Counted from the first letter of the stretch, positions 1 through 9,188 are shown. The stretch: 64,000 bases of DNA from Hufsiella ginkgonis (GCF_009834915.1 NZ_WVHS01000002.1:806001-870000); one strand, 5' to 3'. Numbers and translations: made by a program. The notes: generated from the sequence alone by a model not told the origin.

Positions 1-332
1 TTATCGCTTTTTACATTACTTTTTATGTGTATTTCGCCGAGTACTGGTGGATGTACCTGCTGCTTCCTGTCCACTTCCTGATGGGGCCTATCCATGGCGC
101 CATCGTTAACTGGTGCGGTCATAAGTACGGGTATTCCAACTACGACAACCACGACCATAGCAAGAACACCCTTCCCCTCGATTTCCTGATGCTGGGTGAG
201 CTTTTCCAGAATAACCACCACAAAAAACCGAACGACGTAAACTTTGCGAAACGATGGTTTGAGCTCGACCCTTCTTACCCGATCATCAAGGCGATGCATG
301 CGCTGAGGATCATCAGGCTGAGAAAAGTATAG
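1..332 (+). CDS. Fatty-acid (acyl-CoA type) desaturase, C-terminal part
   Basis: The reading frame is open from base 3, so this is the 3' end of a gene beginning outside the window. The visible ~110 residues start in a hydrophobic segment ([17 protein letters not shown]) and carry two histidine clusters, GHKYG...NHDHS and QNNHHKKP. The second is the third His box of membrane diiron desaturases. The ending [20 protein letters not shown] is typical of delta-9/acyl-CoA desaturases. The enzyme would introduce a double bond into acyl chains at the cytoplasmic membrane. The GTG at base 27 is internal and not a start. Substrate specificity cannot be judged from this fragment. Confidence 0.85.
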   Translation, partial: IAFYITFYVYFAEYWWMYLLLPVHFLMGPIHGAIVNWCGHKYGYSNYDNHDHSKNTLPLDFLMLGELFQNNHHKKPNDVNFAKRWFELDPSYPIIKAMHALRIIRLRKV

Positions 333-336
333 TAGC

Positions 337-1179
337 CTACAGGTAACTTACCCCTTTCATCTCTGATGGTATATAATTGTGCGGCACGAACCCGTCTATC
401 GCGTTACACGAAACCTGGATATAACCACCTGTGATATTGCCGAATATGTTGGCAATCGCAGTATCGGCGGCGTCACGTCCGGTAGCGATCTTAACCATCC
501 CGTTAAGGGGAGCAAGCTTCGTGGCGTCAAATAATACCCAGTCTCCACCCAGGTAAGCTTCGAAACAGGCATGAAAGTCCTGCGGTACCAGCTTATAAGA
601 ATACCCCGTAAAATACCTCGCCGGGATAGAAAGCGCCCGGCAAAGCGCAATACCCAGGTGTGCAAAATCACGGCATACACCGGCTTGCTCCGTTACCGTA
701 TCGTAAGCGGAGGTTTGTGAATTGGTAGAGCCGCTCAGGTATTCTACGTTACGGTGGATCCACTCGGTAAGCTTAACCACCTGCACATAGGGGTTGCGGA
801 TATGCCCGAACTTATTGTTAGCCAGCCTGTACAGTTTATCCGACTGGCAATACCGGCTAGGATACAGGTATGGAAAAACCGAGGGCTCCAACCGCGCCAC
901 CGGAACCGGTTTTTGTTTCCGGTGATCGGTGATCTTGTGCGACGTATCTACGGTGGCCTTATACGAGATCCTCAGATCCGCTTTCTTAGGAATATCGAGG
1001 CGGATAAACCGGTTTTCGCCGTGAGCAGAAGTGAGCTCTTCCGTTCTTACGTAGGGCTCAACGGAAAAAGTCTCGAACAGCACCGCCTGGTTGGGCGATC
1101 GCAGCGCGTGGATGTTTAAAATGATCGTGCCCTTGCCCGTTACGCCGTATTCCATGTCTGCAGCGATCTCGAATTTCAT
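337..1179 (-). CDS. Transglutaminase-like cysteine protease family protein
   Basis: 280 residues. The N-terminal ~130 residues look like the beta-rich domain that precedes bacterial transglutaminase folds. The core follows, with a complete catalytic triad visible: Cys169 (AGVCRDFAH), His203 (DFHACFEAYL) and Asp218 (LFDATKL). It has no signal peptide, so it is probably cytoplasmic. It lies 20 bp downstream of the Anbu-type peptidase gene on the same strand, so the two are probably cotranscribed. The same pairing is known from Anbu gene clusters in other bacteria, where transglutaminase-like proteins are thought to act as peptidases or amidases on a peptide product. The substrate is unknown. 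Confidence 0.85.
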   Translation of the reverse strand: MKFEIAADMEYGVTGKGTIILNIHALRSPNQAVLFETFSVEPYVRTEELTSAHGENRFIRLDIPKKADLRISYKATVDTSHKITDHRKQKPVPVARLEPSVFPYLYPSRYCQSDKLYRLANNKFGHIRNPYVQVVKLTEWIHRNVEYLSGSTNSQTSAYDTVTEQAGVCRDFAHLGIALCRALSIPARYFTGYSYKLVPQDFHACFEAYLGGDWVLFDATKLAPLNGMVKIATGRDAADTAIANIFGNITGGYIQVSCNAIDGFVPHNYIPSEMKGVSYL

Positions 1180-1199
1180 AGTACAGGATATTTATTGTG

Positions 1200-1919
1200 T
1201 TACGTAAGTTTCTTAAATGCCGGGTCCATCCATTTATCCGGGATATTCTGCAAGGCGGTAAGCAGCTCTTTTGCCCATTGATCCGATACGCTTTCGAGGT
1301 CCTTTTTCTCGTACCGGTGTTCGGCGATGCAAAAACTACCCTTCCGGTATAATACCACATCGATGGGAAAATCTACGTTATTGGAGCTCACCCGGGTGGA
1401 GTCGAAAGAAAGAAAACCCGCCTTAAGCGCCAGCTTCAGGTCTGAACCTTCGTCGATCACCCGGTTCAGGATCGCTTTTCCATGTCCTGAGTTGCCAATG
1501 ATCACGAAGGGTGCGCCCTGCCCCAGCTCCACCCAGTTTCCTTCTGGGTACAACAGGAAAAGCTTATGCTCCTCATCGTCCTTCAGTTGTCCGCCAATGA
1601 TCGTGTTGAGATCGAACTTAAATCCAGATTTTTCCAGGGAGGTTTTATCCTCCTCGGCCACCCTGCGTACCTGTTCGCCAAAGGCGTTTACCGCTTTGTA
1701 CAGTTTATTGTACTCCTCGCGTTCCACCAGTTCCTTAAAGTACACGATCGCCTTATCACGGACGGACCTCAGGCCGCTGGTCATGATAAAAAGAGAATAA
1801 CCCTCTTTTTGTTCAGTAAAGATCTTCTTTTTAACGGTGGTATCGGTGCCGGAAGTGATCCGGGTATCGGCTATAGCCACGAGTCCCTCTTTCACTTTAA
1901 TTCCGAGGCAATAAGTCAT
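1200..1919 (-). CDS. Anbu-type proteasome homologue (20S-like peptidase)
   Basis: The protein begins MTYCLGIKVKEGLVAIADTR, the hallmark of Anbu (ancestral beta-subunit-like) proteins. Thr2 becomes the N-terminal nucleophile after Met removal, and the ADTR segment matches the conserved Asp region of Ntn hydrolases. I chose the ATG at 1919 over an upstream in-frame ATG at 1955 because only that start puts Thr at position 2. The length of 239 residues fits the family. Anbu forms self-assembled rings in the cytoplasm. It leads a two-gene unit with the transglutaminase-like gene. The usual ATP-grasp and alpha-E partners are not in this window. Confidence 0.88.
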   Translation of the reverse strand: MTYCLGIKVKEGLVAIADTRITSGTDTTVKKKIFTEQKEGYSLFIMTSGLRSVRDKAIVYFKELVEREEYNKLYKAVNAFGEQVRRVAEEDKTSLEKSGFKFDLNTIIGGQLKDDEEHKLFLLYPEGNWVELGQGAPFVIIGNSGHGKAILNRVIDEGSDLKLALKAGFLSFDSTRVSSNNVDFPIDVVLYRKGSFCIAEHRYEKKDLESVSDQWAKELLTALQNIPDKWMDPAFKKLT

Positions 1920-2024
1920 GTTGATCGATGCGTGTTTGAATGGGCAAAATACCAAAAAAAGTGGTTGCTGTTAAACCTCTTGTCACTTTAATAGTCACAC
2001 CTCCAAACAACGCAACAACCGGTT

Positions 2025-4016
2025 ATGAGAAAAGCAACGAGACCCCTCCCTGTACTCCTGGCGTTTATATTCACCGGGTTCTTTTTTTCGTCGCTAAGCG
2101 ATGATAAAGCGCCTTTTACCCTGCCCTATAAAAAGGCGGGACTTACCGATAAACAGGCTGCGGCACATTTACTTAGCCGTTTCAGCTACGGTCCAACGCC
2201 GGGCCAGGTAGCCGCAGTTGCCGAGATGGGGCCCGAAAACTGGCTCAGGGAACAGCTCGACGGCAAGATGCCTGACGATGCGTTGAACCAGCGCCTGGAA
2301 ATTTACGATGCGATCGATCTCAGCAATGAACAGGTCGCACAAACGTATCCCAAACCAGGACAGATCATCCGTATAGGAGTAAAGGAGGGTATCATCAGCA
2401 AGGATTCCGTCAATAAAAGCGACAAATCCGAATACCGCGCCCAGCTAAAACAACTGATGGACAGCAAGGGCATGAAACCGCAGCAGGAGCTTTTCCGCCA
2501 GTTCTTTAACCAGAAGATCCTTCGTGCGGCTTATTCCAATAACCAGTTTCGCGAAATCATGACGGATTTCTGGTTCAACCACTTTAATGTTTCGCTTACC
2601 AAGAACGATTGCGCCACCTATGTGCCGGCCTACGAGCGTGAAGTGATCCGTCCGAACGTATTCGGCAGGTTTAACGCCTTGTTGATGGCTACCGCGAAAT
2701 CGCCCGCCATGCTCTATTACCTGGATAACTTCAGCAGTTCCGGCGCGAATGCGCGTACTCCCGATCCGCGTGCGGCGCAGCTCCGTAAGCGGGTGGAACA
2801 ACGGATCATGGCACAGGGCGGCAGGATGGATACCATGAACAACCCGGTCGCGCAACGGCTTCAGCAGGCAAAAAAAGCACAGGGCTTAAATGAGAATTAT
2901 GCCCGCGAGGTGATGGAGCTGCACACCCTGGGCGTTGATGGCGGTTATACCCAGGAAGATGTTACCCAGGCTGCACGTGTACTCACCGGCTGGACGGTTA
3001 ACCCGGCAATTACCGGTTACGTTAATCCCGCGGTACAAAAAGCAATGGCCAACGCCGGTTTGAACAGGCAACAACGGCAGGGAGGAGTTACCGAAGGTGA
3101 TTTCCTGTTTGCCGCCAATCGCCACGACCCAAATGAGAAGACTGTTCTCGGCAAAAACTTCCCCGCCAATGGCGGGATGGAAGAAGGTGAAGCGCTGCTG
3201 AATATGCTGGCTCGCCACCCCTCCACGGCTAAATTTATCTCGAAAAAAATCGCTATCCGCTTTGTAAGCGATAACCCGCCGCAAAGCCTGGTGGATAGAA
3301 TGGCAAAAACTTTTACCGACAAGGATGGCGATATCCGCGAAGTGATCTATACGATGGTATCCTCCCCGGAATTCTGGAGCAAAGAGGCGCTGCGCGAAAA
3401 AACCAAGTCGCCATTTGAATTGGCCATGAGTTCGGCCAGGGCGCTGAATGCCGATATCAGGCAACCCTACCAACTCTACACCTGGATCGCTAAGATGGGT
3501 CAGAAGATGTATTATTACCAGGCACCAACCGGGTTCCCTGATAAGGGGCACTACTGGATCAATACCGGCTCGTTATTAAACCGTATGAACTTCGGCCTGG
3601 CCCTCGCCTCCCAGCGGATCCCGGGCGTAACCATCGACCTTGCTGCGCTCAACGATCACCATGAGCCGGAAAGCGCCGTCGCCGCCCTGGTTACTTACAG
3701 CAAGCTGGTAATGCCCGAACGCGATATCGAAGCGACCGTTAAGCGCCTCACCCCAATGCTGAACGACCCTAACCTGGAAAAGAAGATCGACGCCGCAGCG
3801 GGGAAAACCGCTCCGCCCGCACAACCCGGCGCCGCCACGATGACCGAAGAACCGTTGATGGCGTCAGCTCCCGCGAAAAAAACCGTCGAACAGCCGTTGA
3901 AGAAGAACGCCAAGAACACTGGAAATAATACCTCTTCCTACGCACCGGGAACGAATACCATGCTGGCCCAGGTGATTGGGATCATTATCGGGTCACCGGA
4001 GTTCCAGAGGAAGTAG
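2025..4016 (+). CDS. DUF1800 domain-containing exported protein
   Basis: 663 residues with an N-terminal signal peptide (LPVLLAFIFTGFFFSSLS). The family hallmarks are visible: AAHLLSRFSYGPTPGQV near the N-terminus, a FWFNHFNV segment, NYAREVMELHTLGVDGGYTQEDV, and a C-terminal IIGSPEFQRK end. A low-complexity Pro/Ala/Lys linker lies near residues 590-645. DUF1800 proteins are nearly always paired with a DUF1501 gene, as here, 209 bp downstream. The pair is presumed exported, but its biochemical function is unknown. The TAG stop is formed by the first unit of the heptamer array that follows. Confidence 0.9.
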   Translation: MRKATRPLPVLLAFIFTGFFFSSLSDDKAPFTLPYKKAGLTDKQAAAHLLSRFSYGPTPGQVAAVAEMGPENWLREQLDGKMPDDALNQRLEIYDAIDLSNEQVAQTYPKPGQIIRIGVKEGIISKDSVNKSDKSEYRAQLKQLMDSKGMKPQQELFRQFFNQKILRAAYSNNQFREIMTDFWFNHFNVSLTKNDCATYVPAYEREVIRPNVFGRFNALLMATAKSPAMLYYLDNFSSSGANARTPDPRAAQLRKRVEQRIMAQGGRMDTMNNPVAQRLQQAKKAQGLNENYAREVMELHTLGVDGGYTQEDVTQAARVLTGWTVNPAITGYVNPAVQKAMANAGLNRQQRQGGVTEGDFLFAANRHDPNEKTVLGKNFPANGGMEEGEALLNMLARHPSTAKFISKKIAIRFVSDNPPQSLVDRMAKTFTDKDGDIREVIYTMVSSPEFWSKEALREKTKSPFELAMSSARALNADIRQPYQLYTWIAKMGQKMYYYQAPTGFPDKGHYWINTGSLLNRMNFGLALASQRIPGVTIDLAALNDHHEPESAVAALVTYSKLVMPERDIEATVKRLTPMLNDPNLEKKIDAAAGKTAPPAQPGAATMTEEPLMASAPAKKTVEQPLKKNAKNTGNNTSSYAPGTNTMLAQVIGIIIGSPEFQRK

Positions 4017-4124
4017 CTATCAGCTATCAGCTATCAGCTATCAGCTATCAGCTATCAGCTATCAGCTATCAGCTATCAGCTATCAGCTATCAGCTATCAG
4101 CTATCAGCTATCAGCTATCAGCTA
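4014..4124. repeat. Tandem array of 7-bp unit CAGCTAT (about 16 copies)
   Basis: An essentially perfect uninterrupted array of the heptamer CAGCTAT (GCTGATA on the minus strand), about 111 bp. It starts inside the stop codon of the DUF1800 gene and ends about 100 bp before the DUF1501 start. The unit contains the palindrome AGCT, so every copy can pair with its neighbours. Copy number probably varies between strains through slippage. Confidence 0.97.
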
Positions 4125-4190
4125 GGATTCGGCGCGAGGCCGGAAAATATGTTACAAAAAAATAAACTTCATTTACACTCAAATCCGGCT

Positions 4191-4218
4191 GAAAGCTGAC
4201 TGCTGACCGCTGACAACT
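4191..4218. repeat. Short degenerate heptamer array GCTGANN x4
   Basis: Four consecutive 7-bp units (GCTGAAA, GCTGACT, GCTGACC, GCTGACA) lie just upstream of the DUF1501 start. They are in inverted orientation relative to the large CAGCTAT array 67 bp upstream, so the two arrays could pair into a stem in RNA or single-stranded DNA. Confidence 0.75.
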
Positions 4219-4225
4219 ACCGATC

Positions 4226-5497
4226 ATGACAACACGAAGAGCATTTCTAAAATCCGGCGGCCTTGCCCTGTTTGGGATCGGGCTGGGTGGTTTACCTTCA
4301 TTCTTAGCGCGCGCTGCAGAAACGGGTAACACCCTCATCAACCCGTTTAAGCGGCGTAAGGTATTGGTGTGCATCTTCCAGCGCGGAGCGATGGACGGGC
4401 TCATGGCAGTGACACCATTCAACGACCAGTATTTAAAAGCGGCACGTCCTACCCTCTTTATGTCGGCCGCAAAAGGCGGAAAAGGCACTCCCCTCATCGA
4501 CCTCGACGGACAGTTCGGGTTGCATCCTGCCATGAAGGCTTTTGAACCGATGTTCCTGGAAAAACGACTCGCCATTGTACATGGTGTGGGTTCTCCGAAC
4601 AAAACACGTTCGCACTTCGACGCGCAGGATTATATGGAGTCAGGAACACCTTACAGCAAAGGGACACCCAGCGGTTGGTTAAACCGCGCCGTAGGATTGC
4701 TGGGGCATGAAGCAGCCACTCCATTCCAGGCCGTAAGCCTGACCTCGTCCATGCCGCGCTCCTTTTATGGAGACAGCCCGGCGGTAGCGATCAATAACCT
4801 CCAGGATTTCTCCATACAGATGCGGGGAAACGTAAAAGGCGCCAGCATGGCCGCAAAAAGCTTCGAAGACCTGTACGATCAAACTTCCCCGGGCCTGCTC
4901 AAAGAAACCGGTAAAGAAAGTTTCGATGCGATGAAGATGCTGCAGAAAACGGACATTAAGAACTACCGGCCTGCAAATAACGTGGTATATCCTGTTTCGC
5001 CGCTTGGCAACGCGCTCAAACAGATCGCGCAGCTGATCAAAATGGACGTAGGCATGGAGGTAGCGTTTGCGGAATCGGGCGGCTGGGATACCCATTTCAA
5101 CCAGGGTACCGAACAGGGGATCTTCGCCCGCAACGTGAGCGACCTCAGCAATAGTATCATGGCTTTCTGGAGCGACATGAGCGGGTACCAGGATGACGTA
5201 ACGCTGATGACCATGACCGAATTCGGACGTACGGTGAAGCAAAATGGTACCGGCGGCACCGATCACGGTCGTGCATCCTGCAGCTTTATCCTCGGCAACG
5301 ACGTAAATGGCGGGATCGTTCACCAAAACATCCGGCCGCTATCGGCTGATAACCTGGAAGACGGCCGCGACCTCGCAGTGAGTACCGACTTCAGGAGCAT
5401 GTTCAGCGCCGTAGCGGATAAACACCTGTCGATTAACAACGATAAAGTGCTCTTCCCGGATTGGAAGGGAGAAAAGATCACGGTGATGAAAGGTTAA
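4226..5497 (+). CDS. DUF1501 domain-containing protein, Tat-exported
   Basis: 423 residues. The N-terminus has a twin-arginine signal (TRRAFLKSGG) followed by a hydrophobic stretch and an Ala-rich cleavage region. Recognisable blocks include the CIFQRGAMDGL segment, RSHFDAQDYMESGTP, ESGGWDTHFNQ, and TMTEFGRTVKQNGTGGTDHGRA. The last resembles a sulfatase/alkaline-phosphatase superfamily metal site, to which DUF1501 is related. It is the partner of the preceding DUF1800 gene; they are probably cotranscribed across the repeat region. Specific activity is unknown. Confidence 0.9.
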   Translation: MTTRRAFLKSGGLALFGIGLGGLPSFLARAAETGNTLINPFKRRKVLVCIFQRGAMDGLMAVTPFNDQYLKAARPTLFMSAAKGGKGTPLIDLDGQFGLHPAMKAFEPMFLEKRLAIVHGVGSPNKTRSHFDAQDYMESGTPYSKGTPSGWLNRAVGLLGHEAATPFQAVSLTSSMPRSFYGDSPAVAINNLQDFSIQMRGNVKGASMAAKSFEDLYDQTSPGLLKETGKESFDAMKMLQKTDIKNYRPANNVVYPVSPLGNALKQIAQLIKMDVGMEVAFAESGGWDTHFNQGTEQGIFARNVSDLSNSIMAFWSDMSGYQDDVTLMTMTEFGRTVKQNGTGGTDHGRASCSFILGNDVNGGIVHQNIRPLSADNLEDGRDLAVSTDFRSMFSAVADKHLSINNDKVLFPDWKGEKITVMKG

Positions 5498-5523
5498 CAG
5501 CGTACAAGAATATTGTAAGTGAC

Positions 5524-6294
5524 TTATTGTTCCTCATAATGCCACGTCAGCCCGCCGTCGACGAAATACGTGGACCCGGTAACGTAAGCAGCTTCATCCG
5601 ATGCCAGGAAAGCGACAATGGCCGCCACATCTTCCGGTTTCCCCAATCTTTTCATCGGGATATTTTCCAGTACGCTGTTAAGAAGTTCTTTATTTTCTAA
5701 CAATGATTTATTGATGGGTGTAGAGATCGCCCCGGGCGCCACGTTATTTATCCTGATCTGGTACGGGGCAAGCTCTGTCGCCAGGTTTCTTGTTAACATT
5801 TTCAATCCGCCTTTGCTGGCGCAATAAGCGGCGAAATGTGGAAAAATAATTTCCTCGTGGACGGAACTCATGTTCACTATTACGCCCGGCTTTTTACCGG
5901 CCATGCAGTATTTTACAAATGCTTGTATTCCAAAAAAGACACCTTTCAGGTTAGTATCCATTACCAGGTCGTATTCTTCTTCGGTAACGTCCCAGAAATC
6001 ATGCTTTTTCTCCACCCCCGCGTTATTTACGAGGATATCTAAAGCGCCGAACACCCCGGTGGCTTCGTTTACGAGCCGCACAGCCTCAGCGGTGATACTG
6101 ATGTCGGCGGTAATAAATTCGGCCTTGCTTCCCATTTCTGTGATGGCGCGGATCAGCGCTTCTCCGCGTTCATCCAGCTTACGTCCGTTCAGGATCACCT
6201 TTGCCCCTTCCGAGGCCATGCGAAGCGCACAGGCGGCACCGATCCCCTGGCTGCTGCCGGTTACCAGGACGGTTTTATTTACGTATCTTTTCAT
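5524..6294 (-). CDS. SDR family NAD(P)-dependent oxidoreductase
   Basis: 256 residues, a classical short-chain dehydrogenase. The cofactor motif TGSSQGIG is at residues 12-19, NNAG at 90-93, catalytic Ser at 143/144, and Tyr157/Lys161 in YCASK. The C-terminal GSTYFVDGGL closes the fold. It is similar in layout to bacterial glucose 1-dehydrogenase and 3-oxoacyl-ACP reductase-like SDRs; the substrate cannot be assigned. It starts 4 bp after the symporter stop, so the two are translated from one message. Confidence 0.88.
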   Translation of the reverse strand: MKRYVNKTVLVTGSSQGIGAACALRMASEGAKVILNGRKLDERGEALIRAITEMGSKAEFITADISITAEAVRLVNEATGVFGALDILVNNAGVEKKHDFWDVTEEEYDLVMDTNLKGVFFGIQAFVKYCMAGKKPGVIVNMSSVHEEIIFPHFAAYCASKGGLKMLTRNLATELAPYQIRINNVAPGAISTPINKSLLENKELLNSVLENIPMKRLGKPEDVAAIVAFLASDEAAYVTGSTYFVDGGLTWHYEEQ

Positions 6295-6298
6295 GTAT

Positions 6299-7483
6299 TC
6301 AGGGGATGATCACGACTTCTTTCTCACTTTTCGCGATCGCTATAGTGGCCACCCCGTTACCGATAAGGTTGGTAATGGCACGCGCCTCGCTCATGAACTT
6401 ATCCACGCCCAATAAAAATGCCAATCCTTCTACCGGGATGTTGTGGAGCGCCGTTAGCGTAGAAGCCAACACGATGAAGCCGCTTCCCGTAACCCCGGCT
6501 GCGCCCTTGGAGGTGATCATGAGGATGCCGATGATACTGATGATCTCGGCCGTGCTCAGGTGCACATCATACAACTGTGCCAGGAAGATCACCGCCATCG
6601 AAAGGTAAATGGACGTACCGTCCAGGTTAAAAGAATAACCTGTAGGCACTACCAGGCCTACCGTCGATTTGCTGCAACCGATGGTTTCCAGCTTACTCAT
6701 CAACGCGGGCAGTGCCGGCTCCGATGACGATGTGCCAAGCACCAGTAAAATTTCTTCCTGGATGTATTTCAGGAACTTAAAGATGCTAAGCTGGTAATAC
6801 CGCAGGATGGCGCCAAGGACCACCAGCACGAAGATGATCATCGTCAGGTAGATACTTCCTACCAGTTGCGCCAGCGGGACCAGCGTCCTTAAGCCAAACT
6901 TTCCGATGGTAGAGGCCATTCCTGCAAACGCCCCGACCGGCGCCAGGTACATTACGTACTTAAGGGCCAGGAAAACGATCTTCGATACACTGGTGAGCCC
7001 CGCCACTAACCGGTCTTTTTTAGGCAGGTAATTTAACACGATGCCCGCTACGAGGGCAGCGATCAGCACCTGCAAGGTAAGGTTAGACGAAAGTAACCCG
7101 CCCCAGTCTACACCCGTGCCAGCTTTGCCGGTGTATTTGCTGGCATCGCCGACCTGAAGTTGGGTTTTATCGATCTTGCCGGGCCGGACCAGCAGTGCCA
7201 CGGCTACCCCGATGGCTAACGCAAAAGTGGTGACTACCTCGAAATACAACAATGCTTTTACACCGATCCGACCGGCTTTTTTCATGTCCTCCATTCCGCA
7301 GATACCCAGCACGATGGTAAGGAAAATGATCGGCGCAATAAAAACCTTGATCAGGGAAATAAAAGCCTTGCCGATACTTTCGGTTTTCACGGCCGTTGCC
7401 GGGAAGAAATGGCCCAATAAGATGCCGCAGATAATTGCAATGAGCACCCAGAAAGTAAGGTTGGTTAGCAGCTTTTTATGCAT
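6299..7483 (-). CDS. Dicarboxylate/amino acid:cation symporter (DAACS family)
   Basis: 394 residues, strongly hydrophobic, with the family's transmembrane helices and re-entrant loops. Signatures are the LIKVFIAPIIFLTIV segment in the first third, the serine-rich GTSSSEPALPALMSKLE hairpin, VPTGYSFNLDGTSIYLSMA, and the C-terminal FMSEARAITNLIGNGVATI. It is an inner-membrane protein of the DctA/GltP type importing C4-dicarboxylates, glutamate or aspartate with H+ or Na+. Its start overlaps the end of the metallo-hydrolase gene by 8 bp, suggesting translational coupling. Confidence 0.92.
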   Translation of the reverse strand: MHKKLLTNLTFWVLIAIICGILLGHFFPATAVKTESIGKAFISLIKVFIAPIIFLTIVLGICGMEDMKKAGRIGVKALLYFEVVTTFALAIGVAVALLVRPGKIDKTQLQVGDASKYTGKAGTGVDWGGLLSSNLTLQVLIAALVAGIVLNYLPKKDRLVAGLTSVSKIVFLALKYVMYLAPVGAFAGMASTIGKFGLRTLVPLAQLVGSIYLTMIIFVLVVLGAILRYYQLSIFKFLKYIQEEILLVLGTSSSEPALPALMSKLETIGCSKSTVGLVVPTGYSFNLDGTSIYLSMAVIFLAQLYDVHLSTAEIISIIGILMITSKGAAGVTGSGFIVLASTLTALHNIPVEGLAFLLGVDKFMSEARAITNLIGNGVATIAIAKSEKEVVIIP

Positions 7484-8528
7484 CCTGATGAGGTTTTTCC
7501 CGCCACCAGCCGCTGGCGGGATAGGTCAGGTCTAATATAACTGGTTCGCCGATCAACGGCATCGTAAACCTGAGTTTTTTTTCGTTCGCTGCGGCCTCGG
7601 TTAACTTTGCGGGCTCGTCCCAGGGGTGGAAGGCGAGGTCGAACTTTCCCCAATGCACCGGCATCAGCACCTTCGCCTGCAGGTCGAGCGCTGCCTGTAC
7701 CGCTTCCTGCGGATGCATGTGGATATACGGCCAATCCTTGTTGTACTGCCCGGTTTCCAGCATGGCGATGTCGAACGGGCCGAACCGGGCGCCGATCGCC
7801 TTAAAGTGGTCCCCGTACCCGGAGTCTCCGCCTATGAACAACGACCACCGCTCCCATTTCAGTACAAAAGCGCTCCACAGTGACTGGCCGCGTTTTATGC
7901 CCCTGCCCGAGAAATGCCTGCCGGGAACGGCTGTAAGGGTGACCTCCGGGAAAACGGCTGCCGAATCAAACCAGTCGAACTCGGTGATCTTCCCGGGATC
8001 GATACCCCAACGCTCCAGGTGTGCGCCCACTCCCAGTGAAGTACAGATCTTCTCCACCTTGGGTGCGAGCTTTATCACGGTTTTATAATCCAGGTGGTCG
8101 TAATGATCATGTGTGATCACCAGGATGTCGACTTTTACGAAATCTTCGGTATCATATACGTCGGTGCCGGCGAACGCTTTCGCGATAAAAGAAACGGGCG
8201 AGGCATTACCGCTAAAAACCGGGTCGACAAGAATCGTCTTGCCTTTAAACCGGATCATATAAGAAGAATGCCCGAACCACACGATTGCCGGCCGCTCATC
8301 GCCCAGGGCGGCCAGGTCTGTTTTTACCGAGGGGAGCGGAAACGGCGGGCGAACGGAGGCCGGCTTGTTCATGGTATGGAACAGCAGCTTAATGAGCGAC
8401 GCTTCTTTCAGGGTGACTTCCGTGGGCACCGGGTTCTGGAACGAGCCATCACGGTAGTTGGGCGATTGTTTAATCTGTTCCAGCCTTTTCCCCGAGGGCA
8501 GCGAACCAAATGCGGCAAGTAAACTCAT
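7476..8528 (-). CDS. Metallo-beta-lactamase-fold hydrolase (UlaG/NAPE-PLD-like)
   Basis: 350 residues. The core has the metal motif HDHYDH (His140, His142, Asp144, His145), preceded by WFGHSSYMIRFKGKTILVDPVF. Further ligands are likely in PGRHFSGRG, FIGGDSGYGDHFKAIGARFGPFDIAMLETG and MPVHWGKFDLAFHPWDEP. This arrangement is typical of the NAPE-PLD/RomA-like branch that hydrolyses phosphodiester or lactone bonds, and no signal peptide is evident. It is part of the minus-strand run with the symporter and SDR. The substrate is unknown. Confidence 0.88.
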   Translation of the reverse strand: MSLLAAFGSLPSGKRLEQIKQSPNYRDGSFQNPVPTEVTLKEASLIKLLFHTMNKPASVRPPFPLPSVKTDLAALGDERPAIVWFGHSSYMIRFKGKTILVDPVFSGNASPVSFIAKAFAGTDVYDTEDFVKVDILVITHDHYDHLDYKTVIKLAPKVEKICTSLGVGAHLERWGIDPGKITEFDWFDSAAVFPEVTLTAVPGRHFSGRGIKRGQSLWSAFVLKWERWSLFIGGDSGYGDHFKAIGARFGPFDIAMLETGQYNKDWPYIHMHPQEAVQAALDLQAKVLMPVHWGKFDLAFHPWDEPAKLTEAAANEKKLRFTMPLIGEPVILDLTYPASGWWREKPHQDA

Positions 8529-8540
8529 AGGGATAACGCG

Positions 8541-9152
8541 CTATAGTTTTTGATTCTGAACGATGTCTCTCAATTTCATGAACGAGGTATACGGCCCGGT
8601 GGAGCTGGCCATGTTCACAAACCACGCAGGCAACGATCCGCCGGGATCTACCGAAAAGGTATAGTCAACGGCCAACCTATTGTCTGGCAGCGCCTTCACT
8701 TTCCATACCGCCAGTGAATACGGGGTACGCACCAATCCCTTCTTTTCGGGAACAAAGTCTGGCATGCTTGATCCGGTGATGCTCAATACATTGCTTACCG
8801 AATCTACCGATATCACGATCCGGGTGATCGCATCCCGGTTAGATAATGGCCAGGGCAGCCCGATCTCGGAGTAATAAATGAATTTGTAAGGATTGTCCTG
8901 TTTGAGCATGTACGCTTTCCTGGTGGCGTATGACCATTTATAATGATCTTGTACCTGTTGCAGTGTTTTGATCAACTGCGCGAAATTTGCGCGAAACTCG
9001 CACACCACGCGGATCTCTTTAAACTTTTCGCTATCGGTTTTACGGGTATATACTTCGATCCCGTTTTCATTTCGTTTAAGGTCCCATTTCTCCTGGGAAA
9101 AGCCTGTGGAAGCGCAAAAAATAAGAAGTATCGATAAGACCGGCCTGTACAT
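8541..9152 (-). CDS. START-domain protein, exported
   Basis: 203 residues with a signal peptide (residues 1-19, ending TGFSQ). The rest is a START/Bet v1-like lipid-binding domain: KRNENGIEVYTRK, KWSYATRKAYML, YYSEIGLPWPLSNRDAI, and a C-terminal amphipathic helix LPAWFVNMASSTGPYTSFMKLR. Such domains hold hydrophobic ligands. It lies 36 bp downstream of the ICMT-like gene and the polyketide synthase, so a role in handling a lipid-like polyketide is possible but inferred only from position. Confidence 0.82.
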   Translation of the reverse strand: MYRPVLSILLIFCASTGFSQEKWDLKRNENGIEVYTRKTDSEKFKEIRVVCEFRANFAQLIKTLQQVQDHYKWSYATRKAYMLKQDNPYKFIYYSEIGLPWPLSNRDAITRIVISVDSVSNVLSITGSSMPDFVPEKKGLVRTPYSLAVWKVKALPDNRLAVDYTFSVDPGGSLPAWFVNMASSTGPYTSFMKLRDIVQNQKL

Positions 9153-9188
9153 ACGTGGGGTTGAGTACCAAAATACGAATTTACATCG

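Noticed and set aside
4014-4124. CRISPR or origin iterons in the CAGCTAT array
   Set aside because: There are no spacers, no cas or replication genes nearby and the 7-bp unit is too short; a simple-sequence array explains it.
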